Made by a program: the position numbers and the translations under genes
Notes under the pieces: generated by a model
The model's database searches: none
The model's input: only the letters and a program-made list of their open reading frames with translations
Told to the model about the DNA's origin: nothing
NCBI GenBank assembly: GCA_001767915.1
Contig: MEMI01000001.1
Location: 1 to 35,132 of the forward strand
DNA from: Alphaproteobacteria bacterium RIFCSPHIGHO2_02_FULL_46_13
GTDB lineage: Bacteria; Pseudomonadota; Alphaproteobacteria; Micavibrionales; Micavibrionaceae
Direction of reading: 5' to 3'
Length of the DNA: 35,132 nucleotides
In this document: in pieces, positions 1 to 7,398 of the stretch
Position numbering within the stretch: position 1 is the stretch's first letter
Layout of the letters: each line of letters starts with the position of its first letter

Positions 1-1
1 C

Positions 2-172
2 CCCTATTTCAAGCATCACCCCACCTCCCCAGAGGCCAGAGCAGAAGCCAGAAGGTTAAAAAACGCCAAAAGAAAACCCAAAAAGTCCAATCACCTCCAC
101 GAGGTCTTTGACTATTTCACCAAACTCGGCGAAGAATGGGAGAAAGAATTGCATAAAGGCCGGATAGAATGA
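2..172 (+). CDS. C-terminal end of an unknown protein (5'-truncated by window edge)
   Basis: An open frame runs in from the window edge and ends at TGA 170-172, giving about 56 residues. The visible part is very charged: a Lys/Arg-rich stretch (around KNAKRKPKK) followed by an acidic/aromatic tail ending in LGEEWEKELHKGRIE. No family is recognised from this fragment. Its stop overlaps the start of the next gene as ATGA (169-172), which suggests translational coupling and a shared transcript with the deacetylase. The upstream sequence is needed to identify it. Confidence 0.55.
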   Translation, partial: PYFKHHPTSPEARAEARRLKNAKRKPKKSNHLHEVFDYFTKLGEEWEKELHKGRIE

Positions 173-996
173 CGAAACCGAAAAATATCTATTTAACTAT
201 CGACGACAGCCCGTCGCGGGATACCGATAAATTGGTGGATTTCCTATCCGCGCAACAAATTCCAGCCATGTTATTTGCGCGCGGGGCATTTATGGAGGAT
301 CAAGAGTCTTTCGCAAAAATTGTCCGTGCCATCAAACACGGTTTTGTCATTGCCAACCATTCCTATGCCCATGAACGGACGAGCGAGATTGGCTTTAAAA
401 ACCAGACCGACCAGATTGCCAAAACCCAAACCATCATTGACCGCGCCTATGATGAAGCAGGAGTTCAAAAACCACCCCGCTATTTCCGCTTTCCGCATCT
501 GGACAGGGGATGTGGGAACGCATGGGTGATTGATTTTGAAACTGTACCCGCACTGTACCGCGATTTTGTCCAGAATATGTTTTGGGACGGAGTGCGGTTA
601 GAGAGCAAAGAACCGCCAACACCCGCCCAGTTACAATTAAAGACCGATGTCCAGAATTGGCTGAAAGATAATGGTTTCCAAAAATTCTCTCCGCCGGACA
701 TCACCCATCCATGGTGGGTGGAGAGCGAATTAAGTCAGGCGATTGACGTCCTGATTACCTATTCAACCTCCGATTGGATGGCCACCCCGCGCCATTTGGG
801 AAAATGGCCGTATAGAAACACCGATGACCTCTGTCAAAAGATTGAAAATGACCCGTTTCTGCAAAAAACGGACTCCTCCCATATCATTTTAATGCATGAT
901 GATCGCGAAGAATCCTTGACGATTACCCAGAAACTGATTATGTATTTCCTCAATCAAAACTTTAGATTTTTACCCCTTACAGGAGCCCGCGAATGA
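169..996 (+). CDS. NodB-type polysaccharide deacetylase family protein
   Basis: The 275-residue protein has the NodB homology motifs of carbohydrate esterase family 4 in order: TIDDSPS near residue 10 (family form TFDDGPS, with the paired Asp), NHSYAH near residue 63 (the HSxxH metal-binding motif), RFPHLDRG near residue 107, and LMHD near residue 241. Members hydrolyse N- or O-acetyl groups from sugar polymers using a divalent metal. No signal peptide or membrane segment is visible, so it may act in the cytoplasm, unlike typical cell-wall deacetylases; the substrate is unknown. The start overlaps the previous stop and its own stop overlaps the next start (ATGA at 993-996), so the three genes are probably cotranslated. 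Confidence 0.85.
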   Translation: MTKPKNIYLTIDDSPSRDTDKLVDFLSAQQIPAMLFARGAFMEDQESFAKIVRAIKHGFVIANHSYAHERTSEIGFKNQTDQIAKTQTIIDRAYDEAGVQKPPRYFRFPHLDRGCGNAWVIDFETVPALYRDFVQNMFWDGVRLESKEPPTPAQLQLKTDVQNWLKDNGFQKFSPPDITHPWWVESELSQAIDVLITYSTSDWMATPRHLGKWPYRNTDDLCQKIENDPFLQKTDSSHIILMHDDREESLTITQKLIMYFLNQNFRFLPLTGARE

Positions 997-1820
997 GCGC
1001 TAAGAATGCTGACCCGACTTTGGTTTATGTGATTGCCGACTATGGTGATCTTCACGACTTGGCGTTTGCCGAGGTCACCCAACGCCTTCATTATGAATTG
1101 ACAGGCCTCAGCACTGAAATCCATACCTTCGCGGTTCCGGCGTTTGATACTTTTGCAACGGGCTTTGCCTTGGCACAAACTGCCCTCAACAGCAAATTGG
1201 GCGCACGTCAAAAATTCTTCGTAAATACCGCCCCTCGTAAAGACGATTTGGCACCCCGCAAACGCAATGCCGGTGAAGGGTTCGTTTATGCGAAACTTCA
1301 AAACGGCGTTGAAATTTGTGCGGTCAACAGCGGACATTCCTTGGCCTTCGTCAAAGATGCAGCCGTTGAAATTCGCCAAATTAAATGTGATGTCCATGGT
1401 TCACAATTCCGTTCCCGCGACATTTTCCCTGCGGCCTTCGGCACAATTTTAAAAGGTGACTATTCCATTCTGGGCGAAGATGTACGCGATTGCGTGCCTG
1501 ACTTCCCGCATGATGTTGTTTGCTATACCGACGGTTACGGCAACATGAAATGCTCGATGGACCCTGACCGCCTGACTGCGGTTAAAAACAAACATCTGAT
1601 TCTGGACATTAACGGACGCGTACAAGTTGCCAAAGCTGCCGATGGTATTTTCGGCGTGGCGGACGGTGAATATTGTATCTCGGCTGGGTCATCAGGATGG
1701 ACATATCCGGACGGCAAAGTCGTACGTTTCACCGAAGTCGTTAAACGTGGCGGCAACGCTGCCAAAACCTTCGGCAAACCACCGGGCGGCCTCCCAATCC
1801 ACTGGCGTACAACTGAATAG
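993..1820 (+). CDS. SAM hydroxide adenosyltransferase-like (DUF62 family) protein, divergent
   Basis: The 275-residue protein resembles the SAM hydroxide adenosyltransferase / chlorinase-fluorinase superfamily: an N-terminal IADYGDLHD segment (family TDFGxxD), a SRDIFPAAF segment near residue 145 (family HGRDIFAPxA), and YTDGYGN near residue 179 (family xDxFGN). Classical members hydrolyse S-adenosylmethionine to adenosine and methionine using an Asp-Arg-His set. By eye the Asp of the VDPGVG motif is replaced (VNTAPRKDD) and the His before GRDIF reads Arg, so this member may have lost or changed the activity. It overlaps the deacetylase by four bases and is followed at once by a strong terminator. 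Family placement is fairly secure; activity is not. Confidence 0.7.
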   Translation: MSAKNADPTLVYVIADYGDLHDLAFAEVTQRLHYELTGLSTEIHTFAVPAFDTFATGFALAQTALNSKLGARQKFFVNTAPRKDDLAPRKRNAGEGFVYAKLQNGVEICAVNSGHSLAFVKDAAVEIRQIKCDVHGSQFRSRDIFPAAFGTILKGDYSILGEDVRDCVPDFPHDVVCYTDGYGNMKCSMDPDRLTAVKNKHLILDINGRVQVAKAADGIFGVADGEYCISAGSSGWTYPDGKVVRFTEVVKRGGNAAKTFGKPPGGLPIHWRTTE

Positions 1821-1827
1821 AAATTTG

Positions 1828-1860
1828 AAAAATGGCCACAAAAAATGTGGCCATTTTTTT
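1828..1860. terminator. Intrinsic terminator, usable from both sides
   Basis: A perfect 9-bp stem (ATGGCCACA, five-base A loop, TGTGGCCAT) is flanked by A residues on the left and T residues on the right. It lies between the convergent ends of the DUF62-like gene (+) and the SCO gene (-), so it can end transcription from both directions. Confidence 0.93.
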
Positions 1861-1884
1861 CAATCAAAAACAAACTAAGTCAGA

Positions 1885-2508
1885 TCAGTCCAACCCATCC
1901 AAAGTCGGGATGGTTTTGGCGATTGTATCTGCCGTGTCGGCTGCCTTAAACATCGCCAACGGCTTCCCGCCAAGCCCCATAAAATAGATGAAGGACGAAT
2001 GATCCATGGTATAGGAATCACCCTCTGGAACTTTCGCGCCATAAACTTTATAGGCCTTTTTAGCGGCTTCAATCTGCTCAACTGATCCGGTCAAGCCAAT
2101 CAATTGCGGCATAAATAATTCAACATAATTTTTCAAGATGGCGGGCGTATCGCGCTCTGGATCAATCGTGATAAATAATGGCTGAATCCTCTCCTGCCAA
2201 GGCTTTGGTAAAGCCTGATAGGCTTCAGTAATCTTCTGAAGTTCGGTCGGACAAATTGCGGGGCAAGATGCAAATCCGAAATAGATCAGCAAATATTTAT
2301 TCGCAAAATCTTTGTCGGTCACGGTCTTCCCGTCTTGGTTTATAAGGGTAAATGCACCACCAATATTCGGGGCAACCATCGGGGCATAGGCTTTATCACC
2401 CGTCCCTTTTTGCTCCATCAAAATGGATAGGCCAGCAACCCCCGCCCCCAAAGTGAGGCCAAGGGCAGATAAAATCAGAAAGCGTTTTGCGCGATATTTA
2501 AAAGACAT
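1885..2508 (-). CDS. SCO1/SenC family copper chaperone
   Basis: The 207-residue protein has one N-terminal membrane anchor (about residues 9-30) and a thioredoxin-like domain facing the periplasm. The copper ligands of the SCO family are present: the CPAIC pair (Cys82 and Cys86) and a distal His (His170, in TMDHSSFIYF). SCO proteins deliver copper to the CuA site of cytochrome c oxidase or act as thiol reductants for it. Length is typical for the family. It lies downstream of phoH on the same strand but a terminator separates them, so it probably has its own promoter. No oxidase genes lie nearby; a second copper chaperone (PCu(A)C) lies about 10 kb away. Confidence 0.92.
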   Translation of the reverse strand: MSFKYRAKRFLILSALGLTLGAGVAGLSILMEQKGTGDKAYAPMVAPNIGGAFTLINQDGKTVTDKDFANKYLLIYFGFASCPAICPTELQKITEAYQALPKPWQERIQPLFITIDPERDTPAILKNYVELFMPQLIGLTGSVEQIEAAKKAYKVYGAKVPEGDSYTMDHSSFIYFMGLGGKPLAMFKAADTADTIAKTIPTLDGLD

Positions 2509-2522
2509 GGGGGCAGATTACC

Positions 2523-2561
2523 CCAAAATGAAAGGCTCTGAAACCATAAAGTTTCAGAGCC
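2523..2561 (-). terminator. Intrinsic terminator after phoH
   Basis: A perfect 11-bp stem (GGCTCTGAAAC and its complement, six-base loop, 2534-2561). Read on the minus strand it is followed by TTTCATTTT. It lies 25 bases beyond the phoH stop and before the SCO gene. Confidence 0.85.
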
Positions 2562-2585
2562 CTCCAATTTACGCAAAAGCAAGAT

Positions 2586-3359
2586 TTAAAGAACGTCGAG
2601 CATTTCTGCCACAAGCGGATGCCTTACAATATCTTCGGATTTCAGGCGTACCACCGCGATATTCTCGATGACCTCGAACCGTTTGGAAATATCGGCGAGA
2701 CCAGACATACCGTCCAGCAAATCGCTCTGGTCAGGGTCACCTGTCACCACCATCGTCGAATGCCATCCAAGGCGGGAGAGCAACATTTTAAGTTGGGCAT
2801 AGGTACAATTCTGTGCTTCGTCAATCACAATAAAGGCATTATTCAATGTCCGCCCGCGCATAAATCCGACAGGGGCAATTTCAATCGTCCCGTCTTCCAG
2901 TAATTGGCGAACGCGCTTGCCGCCCATACGGTCGCCCAGCGCGTCATAGAGAGGACGCAAATATGGTGCCATTTTCTCGTGCATATCGCCTGGTAAATAT
3001 CCAAGAGATTCACCAGCCTCCATCGCCGGACGAGACAGAATAATTTTCTCGATTCTACCTTCTTCCAGTGCCTCAACCGCGGCAGAGATCGCAAGGTAGG
3101 TTTTACCGGAACCCGCAGGGCCAATCGCCATGGTCAGGTTATGTTTCTTGATGGCCTCCATCAATTCGCGTTGACCATCTGTTCTGGGTTTGACTTTGCG
3201 GAGGTAGCTTTTGTCGCGGTTGTCATCAATCTCGGATGCTAATGGATGCCAATCTCTATCATCGAATGCGGTATGCACAACATTTCCTTTATGATGAACT
3301 TTGGCGTAGGCAACTTGGTCTTTGCGTGACTTACCAGTTTTATTCATACTCTTGGACAT
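2586..3359 (-). CDS. PhoH family ATPase
   Basis: The 257-residue protein is a single PhoH-type P-loop ATPase domain with a short basic N-terminal tail. Walker A is GPAGSGKT near residue 99, Walker B is IVIDEAQN near residue 174, and the TGDPDQSDL segment near residue 208 is typical of the family. PhoH/YbeZ proteins are linked to RNA metabolism and ribosome maturation and often pair with YbeY; no ybeY is visible here. It is shorter than enterobacterial PhoH (about 350 residues), as it lacks the longer N-terminal region. The start is supported by a GGAG five bases upstream of ATG. It is probably transcribed alone, with a long non-coding region upstream and a terminator downstream. Confidence 0.9.
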   Translation of the reverse strand: MSKSMNKTGKSRKDQVAYAKVHHKGNVVHTAFDDRDWHPLASEIDDNRDKSYLRKVKPRTDGQRELMEAIKKHNLTMAIGPAGSGKTYLAISAAVEALEEGRIEKIILSRPAMEAGESLGYLPGDMHEKMAPYLRPLYDALGDRMGGKRVRQLLEDGTIEIAPVGFMRGRTLNNAFIVIDEAQNCTYAQLKMLLSRLGWHSTMVVTGDPDQSDLLDGMSGLADISKRFEVIENIAVVRLKSEDIVRHPLVAEMLDVL

Positions 3360-3656
3360 GGCGGCTCCGATGGTTGAGGGTTGGATTTAACTAGGGGGGT
3401 GACATAGAAACAGAATGCGGAAACGGGACAAAGACCTGCGGTGCGCAAAATTTCTGCGCACGGACATGGTTCCAAATTTTAATGTTGAGAGAGAAGGTCG
3501 GCGAAAGACAATATCGCCAGCTGCAGTATTGGATTTGTGTCGTTTGTCGTGAACCAAAAAGACCCCGTGAAGTGGGAAAGAGGAAACGAGAAGAAGACTA
3601 CTAACTACTGATTAGAATCGTAACTGATTCGGCAGTTAAATAACAAGATAATAATT
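3360..3656. other. 297-base non-coding stretch between aroE and phoH
   Basis: No convincing gene is seen on either strand. It holds a perfect 7-bp stem (GTGCGCA/TGCGCAC, 3441-3461, loop AAATTTC) and a second short inverted repeat (GGCGA/TCGCC, about 3503-3521). Neither is followed by a T-tract, so they are not simple terminators. The stretch must carry the phoH promoter, but no clear -35/-10 pair was picked out. tmRNA, SRP RNA, RNase P and 6S RNA were considered, and none of their known motifs was recognised. Confidence 0.5.
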
Positions 3657-4475
3657 TCAGTTTATACCGAGAATGATTTCTTCCAATTCAGGTGTTACAT
3701 CGGGAAAATGCCCGAACCATGCCTCAAACCCCGGCCGCGCCTGATGCAACAACATCCCGATGCCCGTCACAATGCGCGCGCCCTGTTGTTCTGCCTGTTG
3801 CAATAAATCCGTCATCAACGGCGCATAGACAATATCGTAAACGACAGTATTTTTATGGATGCCTTTTAAATTGATATCTAAAGGACTCTGTCCTTTCATG
3901 CCCAGTGAAGTGGTATTGATAATCAGGTCAGAACCAACCAGTGATGAATTGCGATCATCCCAGTCCACAATTTTTGCGGAATAAGCCGCGCCCAAATTTT
4001 CAGCACTCTCACGCGTGCGATTGGTGATACGAATATCGGTAATGCCATTTTGATAAAGCGCATAAAGAATAGCGCGCGCAGCACCGCCAGCACCGATCAC
4101 GGTTGCGGTGGCACCATCCCATTTAAAATCAGGAACGGTTTCTTTGAGGTTCTGGGCAAAACCAAATGCATCCGTATTATGCCCGTGCAGATCACCATTT
4201 TTTAAAACGGTGATGGTATTTACTGCGCCGATTAATCGTGCTTCGTCACTCACGGTTTTACAGAGCGGCATAATATTTTGTTTGTGCGGTAAGGTCACAT
4301 TAAACCCGACCAATCCCGCATCTACCAAACCCCGCACCCCTGATTCCAATTCTTCGGGGGCGATGTCATAGGTTTTATATTCGCCATCAATCCCGTATTG
4401 TTTGAGCCAATAGCCGTGAATCAGGGGAGATTTGCTGTGGGAGATGGGATGTCCGATGACCCCTGCTTTAATCAT
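3657..4475 (-). CDS. aroE: Shikimate dehydrogenase (NADP+)
   Basis: AroE reduces 3-dehydroshikimate to shikimate with NADPH in aromatic amino acid synthesis. The N-terminal substrate domain begins GVIGHPISHSKSP, with the family Ser residues that hold shikimate. NVTLPHK near residue 60 carries the catalytic Lys, and GHNTDAFGF the second substrate motif. VIGAGGAARAI near residue 125 is the dinucleotide-binding loop, followed by NRTRES, the NADP phosphate-binding segment. The start chosen here (MIKAG) has AAGGA ten bases upstream and removes eleven leading residues of a longer frame that starts at 4508. Length of 272 residues is normal. It shares its upstream region with the divergent gene at 4679. 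Confidence 0.95.
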   Translation of the reverse strand: MIKAGVIGHPISHSKSPLIHGYWLKQYGIDGEYKTYDIAPEELESGVRGLVDAGLVGFNVTLPHKQNIMPLCKTVSDEARLIGAVNTITVLKNGDLHGHNTDAFGFAQNLKETVPDFKWDGATATVIGAGGAARAILYALYQNGITDIRITNRTRESAENLGAAYSAKIVDWDDRNSSLVGSDLIINTTSLGMKGQSPLDINLKGIHKNTVVYDIVYAPLMTDLLQQAEQQGARIVTGIGMLLHQARPGFEAWFGHFPDVTPELEEIILGIN

Positions 4476-4557
4476 ATTTTCCAGTTCCTTTTTTTGAATT
4501 CGATTCAATTTGATATGTTTTTGATAAAACTTCCAGACAAAATCGAAACGAAAGTAT

Positions 4558-4586
4558 TTGTCATAAAGTATGCCCTATGGTGTAAT
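4558..4586 (+). promoter_or_regulatory. Sigma-70-like promoter for the secreted protein gene
   Basis: TTGTCA (4558-4563) and TGTAAT (4581-4586), each one mismatch from consensus, are separated by exactly 17 bases. Transcription would start near 4593, leaving an 85-base leader before the ATG at 4679. The leader has a GGGGAT/ATCCCC stem (4596-4616) and a small GAACC-ATA-GGTTC hairpin. Confidence 0.6.
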
Positions 4587-4678
4587 GAAGATATAGGGGA
4601 TGAAATTCCAATCCCCGCCAGAAACAAATTTAAAAGAGAACCATAGGTTCCGGATTTAAAAGTTACGGGTAGGTTATC

Positions 4679-5080
4679 ATGCAACAATACAAAGTGCAGC
4701 GCGCTTCGGAAGTATCTCGTCATGCCTTTAAAGATTTGGTGACCCTGTGGTTAACCATTATGTTTCTAACCTTTGCGGCAGCCCTGCTGATATCGGCAGG
4801 GTCTGCGAAAGCAGATATTCTCCTGCCCTTGCCTAAACCGCAAATGGTTTATGAGCCTGCTATCCTCAAAGTTTTCTCCTCTTCCCCAACCCCGGCTTTA
4901 ATTCAAGAGCGGTGCCAGTCCCACCTCCACCCACAGCAAACTGGCATCACAACCTTGAATTTTTCCACCAGCCGGAATCAGCGCAATGCTGAAACCCAAG
5001 GTCTGCAAACGATCATGGCCATCAAGGCCTATCGCCAATGCGTGAGCCAGATAGCGCTTGAGCAATTGGCGAGTAAATAA
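4679..5080 (+). CDS. Hypothetical exported protein
   Basis: The 133-residue product has a basic N-terminus, a hydrophobic segment at about residues 22-42 and a possible signal-peptidase site (SAKA before DILLP). The first 20 residues before the hydrophobic part are long for a signal peptide, so it could also be an anchored protein. The mature part holds two Cys (in ERCQSH and YRQCVS) that could form a disulfide in the periplasm. No known family was recognised. The gene has its own good promoter and is followed by a hairpin at 5138-5171, so it may be monocistronic. Confidence 0.65.
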   Translation: MQQYKVQRASEVSRHAFKDLVTLWLTIMFLTFAAALLISAGSAKADILLPLPKPQMVYEPAILKVFSSSPTPALIQERCQSHLHPQQTGITTLNFSTSRNQRNAETQGLQTIMAIKAYRQCVSQIALEQLASK

Positions 5081-5137
5081 CATATAGAAAAGGACGGGTA
5101 TTCAAGTCTTTCTGTTCGTTTGCGATCTAAACTCCAA

Positions 5138-5171
5138 AATTGCCCCTCGTCTAGCAGAGCGAGGGGCAGTT
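5138..5171 (+). terminator. GC-rich hairpin, probable weak terminator
   Basis: A 12-bp stem with one G-T pair is centred on TGCCCCTCG/CGAGGGGCA, with a ten-base loop. It is followed by TTCTGTTTCC, which is a poor T-tract. It could end the transcript of the exported protein gene, or be part of the crcB leader. Confidence 0.5.
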
Positions 5172-5205
5172 CTGTTTCCAAAAGAAAACTATTGAGGTCG
5201 CCTGT

Positions 5206-5245
5206 AACATCCTGCATGATTTGCCCATAAAGGATGCAGGATGTT
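5206..5245 (+). promoter_or_regulatory. 12-bp hairpin enclosing the crcB start codon
   Basis: AACATCCTGCAT (5206-5217) is perfectly complementary to ATGCAGGATGTT (5234-5245), with a 16-base loop. The right arm contains the crcB ATG (5241-5243), and the AAGGA ribosome-binding site (5230-5234) lies at the loop edge. When folded, the start codon would be paired. The published fluoride riboswitch sequence pattern was looked for and not recognised. Confidence 0.6.
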
Positions 5246-5624
5246 TTTAAATTTTTTAATCGTAGGAATGGGCGGCGCGATTGGGGCGATGTTGCGCCAT
5301 GGCACTGGACTTATATCCCTGAAACTGGGGTTCACCAATTTTCCATGGGGTACATTGACCATCAATATTTTAGGATCATTTTGCATCGGCATCATTGTCG
5401 GATTATTAGCCCATGTCCAGAATTGGTCTGAAGAAATCAGACTATTCACGGTTGTCGGGATTCTGGGCGGATTTACAACCTTTTCCGCCTTTTCATTGGA
5501 TACGGTTTTATTGTTCGAACGCGGGCAATATCTTTATGCTGGCCTTTATGTTGCGGGTTCCGTATTGATTTCGGTGGCCGCCACATTTTTAGGATTATTT
5601 CTGATAAGGACCTTCGCAGCATGA
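5241..5624 (+). CDS. crcB: Fluoride ion channel CrcB/Fluc
   Basis: CrcB is a small inner-membrane channel that lets fluoride leave the cell and so gives fluoride resistance; it works as a dual-topology dimer. The 127-residue protein has four hydrophobic segments and the family motifs GGAIGAMLRH near residue 11, INILGSF near residue 41 and GFTTFSAFS near residue 77, the last holding pore Phe and Ser residues. AAGGA lies six bases upstream of the chosen ATG; a frame starting at 5234 is out of register and not used. The gene overlaps rluC by four bases (ATGA at 5621). The start codon lies within a perfect hairpin. Confidence 0.95.
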   Translation: MFLNFLIVGMGGAIGAMLRHGTGLISLKLGFTNFPWGTLTINILGSFCIGIIVGLLAHVQNWSEEIRLFTVVGILGGFTTFSAFSLDTVLLFERGQYLYAGLYVAGSVLISVAATFLGLFLIRTFAA

Positions 5625-6634
5625 GCAATGATATTCGCCATTTCACAGTCCACGAAGACGACGACGGACAACGTCTTGACCGTTGGTTGAAAAAGACACT
5701 CCCAAAAACACCCTATGCCTTACTCCAGAAAATGGTGCGCACAGGCCAAGTTCGCATTGATGGGAAACGTGCAAAAACAGATACGCGTTTGGAAGCGGGT
5801 CAATCCATCCGCATTCCGCCCGCCGAGGAAAAAACAGGCAAGATCACCTTTACCCCGAAGCAGGGCGATAAAGAATATCTGGAATCCATATCGCTTTATG
5901 ATGACGGGCATGTCCTTGTCTTCAATAAACCTTATGGCCTTCCTGTGCAGGGTGGCCCTAATATTACGCGGCATCTGGACGGGATGCTTGCGACACTCCG
6001 CAATTTAAAAGGCGTTGCACCGCGTTTGATCCACCGCCTTGACCGCGATACATCGGGGGTTCTGGTATGCGGCAGGTCATTGGCAGTAACCTCCGCCCTT
6101 GGTGATTTATTTGCGGGTCGTGACATTAAAAAAATCTATTGGGCGGTAGTCAGCCCAGCGCCAAAAGATGATAAAGGCGAAATTGATGCAGCCCTGATCA
6201 AGGGTGAAGGATCACGCAAAGAGGCGATGATTATTGATCCCGTCAACGGCAAGGAATCAAAAACCATGTACCGCGTGATTGAACGCAGCAAGAATAACGA
6301 AGCGGCCTTTGTCGCCTTCTGGCCGCGCACGGGACGCATGCACCAAATTCGCGTTCATACCGCCGACGGTCTGGGTTGCCCGATTATCGGTGATGAAAAA
6401 TATGGCGGATTAACGGATATTTTGAATAAATATAGCCTGTCGGGGAGATTGCACCTTCACGCCGCACGGTTGGTTTTCCGCCACCCGAAAACCAACGAAT
6501 TATTGGACATCAAAGCGCCTTTGCCCGACGATATGAAGGAAACCTTCAAAGCCTTCGGCTTTAATCTGGCCTATGACAGCGACCCATTTGATGATAAAAG
6601 GAAAGCAACTGAAGTTAAAATTGAGCAGAGATAA
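5621..6634 (+). CDS. rluC: 23S rRNA pseudouridine synthase, RluC/RluA family
   Basis: The enzyme converts uridines in 23S rRNA to pseudouridine (positions 955, 2504 and 2580 for E. coli RluC). The 337-residue protein has an N-terminal S4 RNA-binding domain (about residues 16-65) and the catalytic domain with HRLDRDTSG at 138-146, in which Asp141 is the predicted catalytic residue. RMHQIRVH near 238 is the usual C-terminal motif. The S4 domain favours RluC or RluD over RluA; which uridines it modifies cannot be told from sequence. It overlaps crcB by four bases and is two bases from the next gene, so the block is an operon. Confidence 0.92.
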   Translation: MSNDIRHFTVHEDDDGQRLDRWLKKTLPKTPYALLQKMVRTGQVRIDGKRAKTDTRLEAGQSIRIPPAEEKTGKITFTPKQGDKEYLESISLYDDGHVLVFNKPYGLPVQGGPNITRHLDGMLATLRNLKGVAPRLIHRLDRDTSGVLVCGRSLAVTSALGDLFAGRDIKKIYWAVVSPAPKDDKGEIDAALIKGEGSRKEAMIIDPVNGKESKTMYRVIERSKNNEAAFVAFWPRTGRMHQIRVHTADGLGCPIIGDEKYGGLTDILNKYSLSGRLHLHAARLVFRHPKTNELLDIKAPLPDDMKETFKAFGFNLAYDSDPFDDKRKATEVKIEQR

Positions 6635-6636
6635 AC

Positions 6637-7398
6637 ATGAAAAAGTGGTTTTTTAGAATATTAGTAACCCTTGTTGTTCTGGGCGCATTAGCCCTTTTTG
6701 GACTGCAAATTTCATCAGGCACATCGGACTCCCATAAAAGAGGCCTTGAACAAGCCTTCTCGCAAATTTTTGGGGGTGAGGCCACTTTCGGTAAACTCAA
6801 AACATTTAATCTGGCTCCGCAATTTTCAATTGCCGTTGAAAACTTGCGTATCTCCAATATTAAAAATTCAGGCTTTCTCTCTGCCGATGAAATGCTGATC
6901 TCCTTCGGGCCTATCGACCTGATCCGGAAAAGTCGCATCATTGAAGATTTCCATTTGAAGAATTTTAAAGTCAGTGCAGGTGTTTATACTCCGCTGGAAC
7001 TTCAACTCGCCGATGCCGGTATTTATCCGAACGAGAAAAAGGATGCCGCCCATTTTATAATGACGGGCACCTACGGCAAGCAAGAATTAAAAGGCCAGTT
7101 TGCAATGACGATGACATCTGGTGTGCGTGCCAAATATTCCTTTGCGGACGAAAATGAATTTGCTGTCAATTTAGGATCGGTTCAGGTCAATGGATTGTTC
7201 AGCCCTTATAGCGCAAATGGCGCAGTGATGAGCCAAGTCAAACTATTTGCCCAGAAAAAAGACGGGCGCATTGAATGTACTTTACCGCCTGAGAAAACCA
7301 TTGCTCTGTCCGCCTTCTTCACCGATGTTCTGGGGCAGATTGCCGCGATCAAATCCCCTGCTGACTTGACCAGTCTTTGTGACACGCTTAAAAAATGA
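6637..7398 (+). CDS. AsmA-like membrane-anchored hypothetical protein
   Basis: The 253-residue protein has an N-terminal membrane anchor (about residues 4-25). It then has a segment in the style of AsmA/DUF748 proteins: a helix, a beta-rich stretch beginning FGKLKTFNLAPQFSIAVENLRISN, and FGPIDLIRKSRIIEDFHLKNFKV. AsmA-like proteins span the periplasm and are tied to outer-membrane lipid traffic. The call rests on pattern only; it is much shorter than AsmA, and the C-terminal half is not recognised. Its stop overlaps the ATP12 start (ATGA at 7395-7398). It sits between rluC and ATP12, where many alphaproteobacteria, as I recall, carry a HAD hydrolase. Confidence 0.6.
   Translation: MKKWFFRILVTLVVLGALALFGLQISSGTSDSHKRGLEQAFSQIFGGEATFGKLKTFNLAPQFSIAVENLRISNIKNSGFLSADEMLISFGPIDLIRKSRIIEDFHLKNFKVSAGVYTPLELQLADAGIYPNEKKDAAHFIMTGTYGKQELKGQFAMTMTSGVRAKYSFADENEFAVNLGSVQVNGLFSPYSANGAVMSQVKLFAQKKDGRIECTLPPEKTIALSAFFTDVLGQIAAIKSPADLTSLCDTLKK

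Noticed and set aside
954-1397. 147-residue minus-strand frame
   Set aside because: Opposite the DUF62-like gene and the end of the deacetylase gene; no signals of its own.
5081-5240. Fluoride riboswitch before crcB
   Set aside because: The expected conserved pieces of the crcB motif could not be found by eye, so only a hairpin is claimed.
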